Source of the DNA: a virus | Virus record (IMG/VR): IMGVR_UViG_3300036985_000740 | Span: 1 to 27,957 of that record | Length of the DNA: 27,957 nt | Strand: one strand, 5' to 3' | Shown here: positions 27,084 to 27,957 of the stretch, piece by piece | How positions within the stretch are numbered: the stretch's first letter is position 1 | Layout of the letters: every line of letters begins with the position of its first letter | Program-made: the position numbers and the translations under genes | The notes under the pieces: model-generated | The model's database searches: none | What the model saw: only the letters and a program-made list of their open reading frames with translations | What the model was told of the DNA's origin: nothing

Positions 27084-27957
27084 TATGTGATCCTCACGGT
27101 TGTGTAGCCAGAACGCTTGCCAGTCATAGTGCCAACCATGTCCGGCGTGATTTCCTTGCCGGGATTACTGGGAACATTGCTGATCGACATCTTGTATTCG
27201 CCGCACTTGACGGAAGCCTTGTCCTGCGATGTGTTCATAAGCTCCAGCTTCGCACGCGCCTTCATCAATAGCGTTGCTTTGGCTTCATCGGCACGAGCTG
27301 CGGCAATCTTTTCGTCTTCCTTGGCAGTCTTATAGTCCAAGAAGAGCAGAGCGTCTGCGTCATCAAGGACAACATCGCTCTTAGGCAACGTCCCCATGAG
27401 CTTCGTAATCGCAGCAACATCCGTCGCATAGTCCGGCTCCGGCTCCTTGCCATCAGCAATCGACTGCCAGAACAGCGTGATCTCATGCTTGATAGCATCA
27501 ATGATGTTGTCGTTGCGCGGAACCTTCATGCGGCGTGGCTCGTCATCGATCAAGGCAACAAGCCATGCGTGATCCGATGTCGTGCAGGCCAGCTGGTGCT
27601 GCACCTGAAGCAGATAGTTCTCAGGTGCTTCATCGATCTCTTCACCATTGTAGTTCCAGCCATAGCCACGGGCAGACCATTTGATCTCGACAGGAGCGCC
27701 ATTGTTCGCGATGTAATCGAACGACGCACCCATTCCGGGGCAGTCATCGACCGTGTAATAGTCATTGACCTTCGCCAGATCCATAGACCAACGATGCGCA
27801 GCCCAGTTGGCAATGCCGCTCTCAAGGAACGTGCCAGCTTGCACAGCCTTATTGCCAGAGATGTCCTCCGGCGACAGCTTACCAGACTTCTCCATCCACA
27901 ATTGCCAGCGACTTGAATAGGGCGACAGCCCAAACAACGCAGCAACATCGCTCCCAC
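27083..27957 (-). CDS. YqaJ-type viral recombinase/exonuclease (5' end outside window)
   Basis: About 290 codons are visible, and the gene continues past the right edge. The first visible residues GSDVAALFGLSPYSSRWQLW are the conserved 'GGSD.A...GLSPY' motif of YqaJ/lambda-exonuclease-like enzymes, so the true start lies upstream. Internal TTG or ATG codons near the edge are not starts. Further motifs are the Glu in GTFLESGIANWA, the Asp in GMGASFDYIANN, the Glu-x-Lys in PVEIKWSA (metal site) and the Gln motif QVQHQLACT. The C-terminal part after residue about 180 is helical and acid-rich. It resects double-strand ends to make the 3' tails that RecT anneals. It ends in TAATG with the small protein that follows. 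Confidence 0.92.
   Translation of the reverse strand, partial: GSDVAALFGLSPYSSRWQLWMEKSGKLSPEDISGNKAVQAGTFLESGIANWAAHRWSMDLAKVNDYYTVDDCPGMGASFDYIANNGAPVEIKWSARGYGWNYNGEEIDEAPENYLLQVQHQLACTTSDHAWLVALIDDEPRRMKVPRNDNIIDAIKHEITLFWQSIADGKEPEPDYATDVAAITKLMGTLPKSDVVLDDADALLFLDYKTAKEDEKIAAARADEAKATLLMKARAKLELMNTSQDKASVKCGEYKMSISNVPSNPGKEITPDMVGTMTGKRSGYTTVRIT

Noticed and set aside
1-27957. tRNA genes, CRISPR arrays, insertion sequences, integrase or attachment sites
   Set aside because: I looked for cloverleaf-like segments, regularly spaced short repeats, transposase motifs and integrase motifs and saw none. The only repeats are inside coding linkers and the tail fibre.

Overview
This window is a dense segment of a tailed bacteriophage genome, most likely a podovirus-like (short-tailed) phage of a Gram-negative host. 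The evidence is two head-tail adaptor-type proteins, a P22 gp10-like tail nozzle protein, a tail fibre with an S74 self-cleaving chaperone, a run of large ejection-type (internal virion) proteins, and a GH19 endolysin with an inner/outer spanin pair, which only makes sense for a host with an outer membrane. I see no tape measure, sheath, tail tube, integrase or host gene. The host cannot be fixed from the sequence; base composition is near 50% GC.

Layout, plus strand 1-25601: tail end of an unknown structural-region gene; a GIY-YIG homing endonuclease gene slotted exactly between it and adaptor protein 1; a four-cysteine zinc-binding protein; a C1q-like jelly-roll fibre protein; a Dps-like mini-ferritin; then a block of small membrane proteins and a lipoprotein leading into the lysis genes (endolysin, i-spanin, overlapping o-spanin); a small membrane-tail protein; adaptor protein 2; the 1128-residue tail fibre; two small fibre-associated proteins; the nozzle protein; a small conserved protein; three internal virion-type proteins (949, 312 and 477 residues); and finally two giant proteins of 1803 and 1007 residues that look like phage 'polyvalent' proteins. 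Minus strand 27957-25603: a compact recombination operon, YqaJ-type exonuclease (cut by the window edge), a ribbon-helix-helix-like small protein, RecT annealase, and an SSB-like protein ending in the acidic DDVPF tip. The two blocks converge with one base between their stop codons.

Coding density is nearly complete. Most junctions are ATGA, TAATG or slightly longer overlaps, suggesting one translationally coupled late operon on the plus strand. There is no gene-free stretch over 25 bases, and I found no tRNA, CRISPR array, insertion sequence, attachment site or convincing promoter.

The most interesting parts are the tandem polyvalent proteins (two ParB-like domains, an HELLH zincin motif, then an LPD-like second protein), which are probably carried in the virion and delivered with the DNA; the seamless homing endonuclease insertion; the Dps-like protein with a nearly complete ferroxidase ligand pattern; and a membrane protein ending in a single EF-hand/dockerin-type calcium loop. 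Function assignments come from motif recognition by eye, without database searches.
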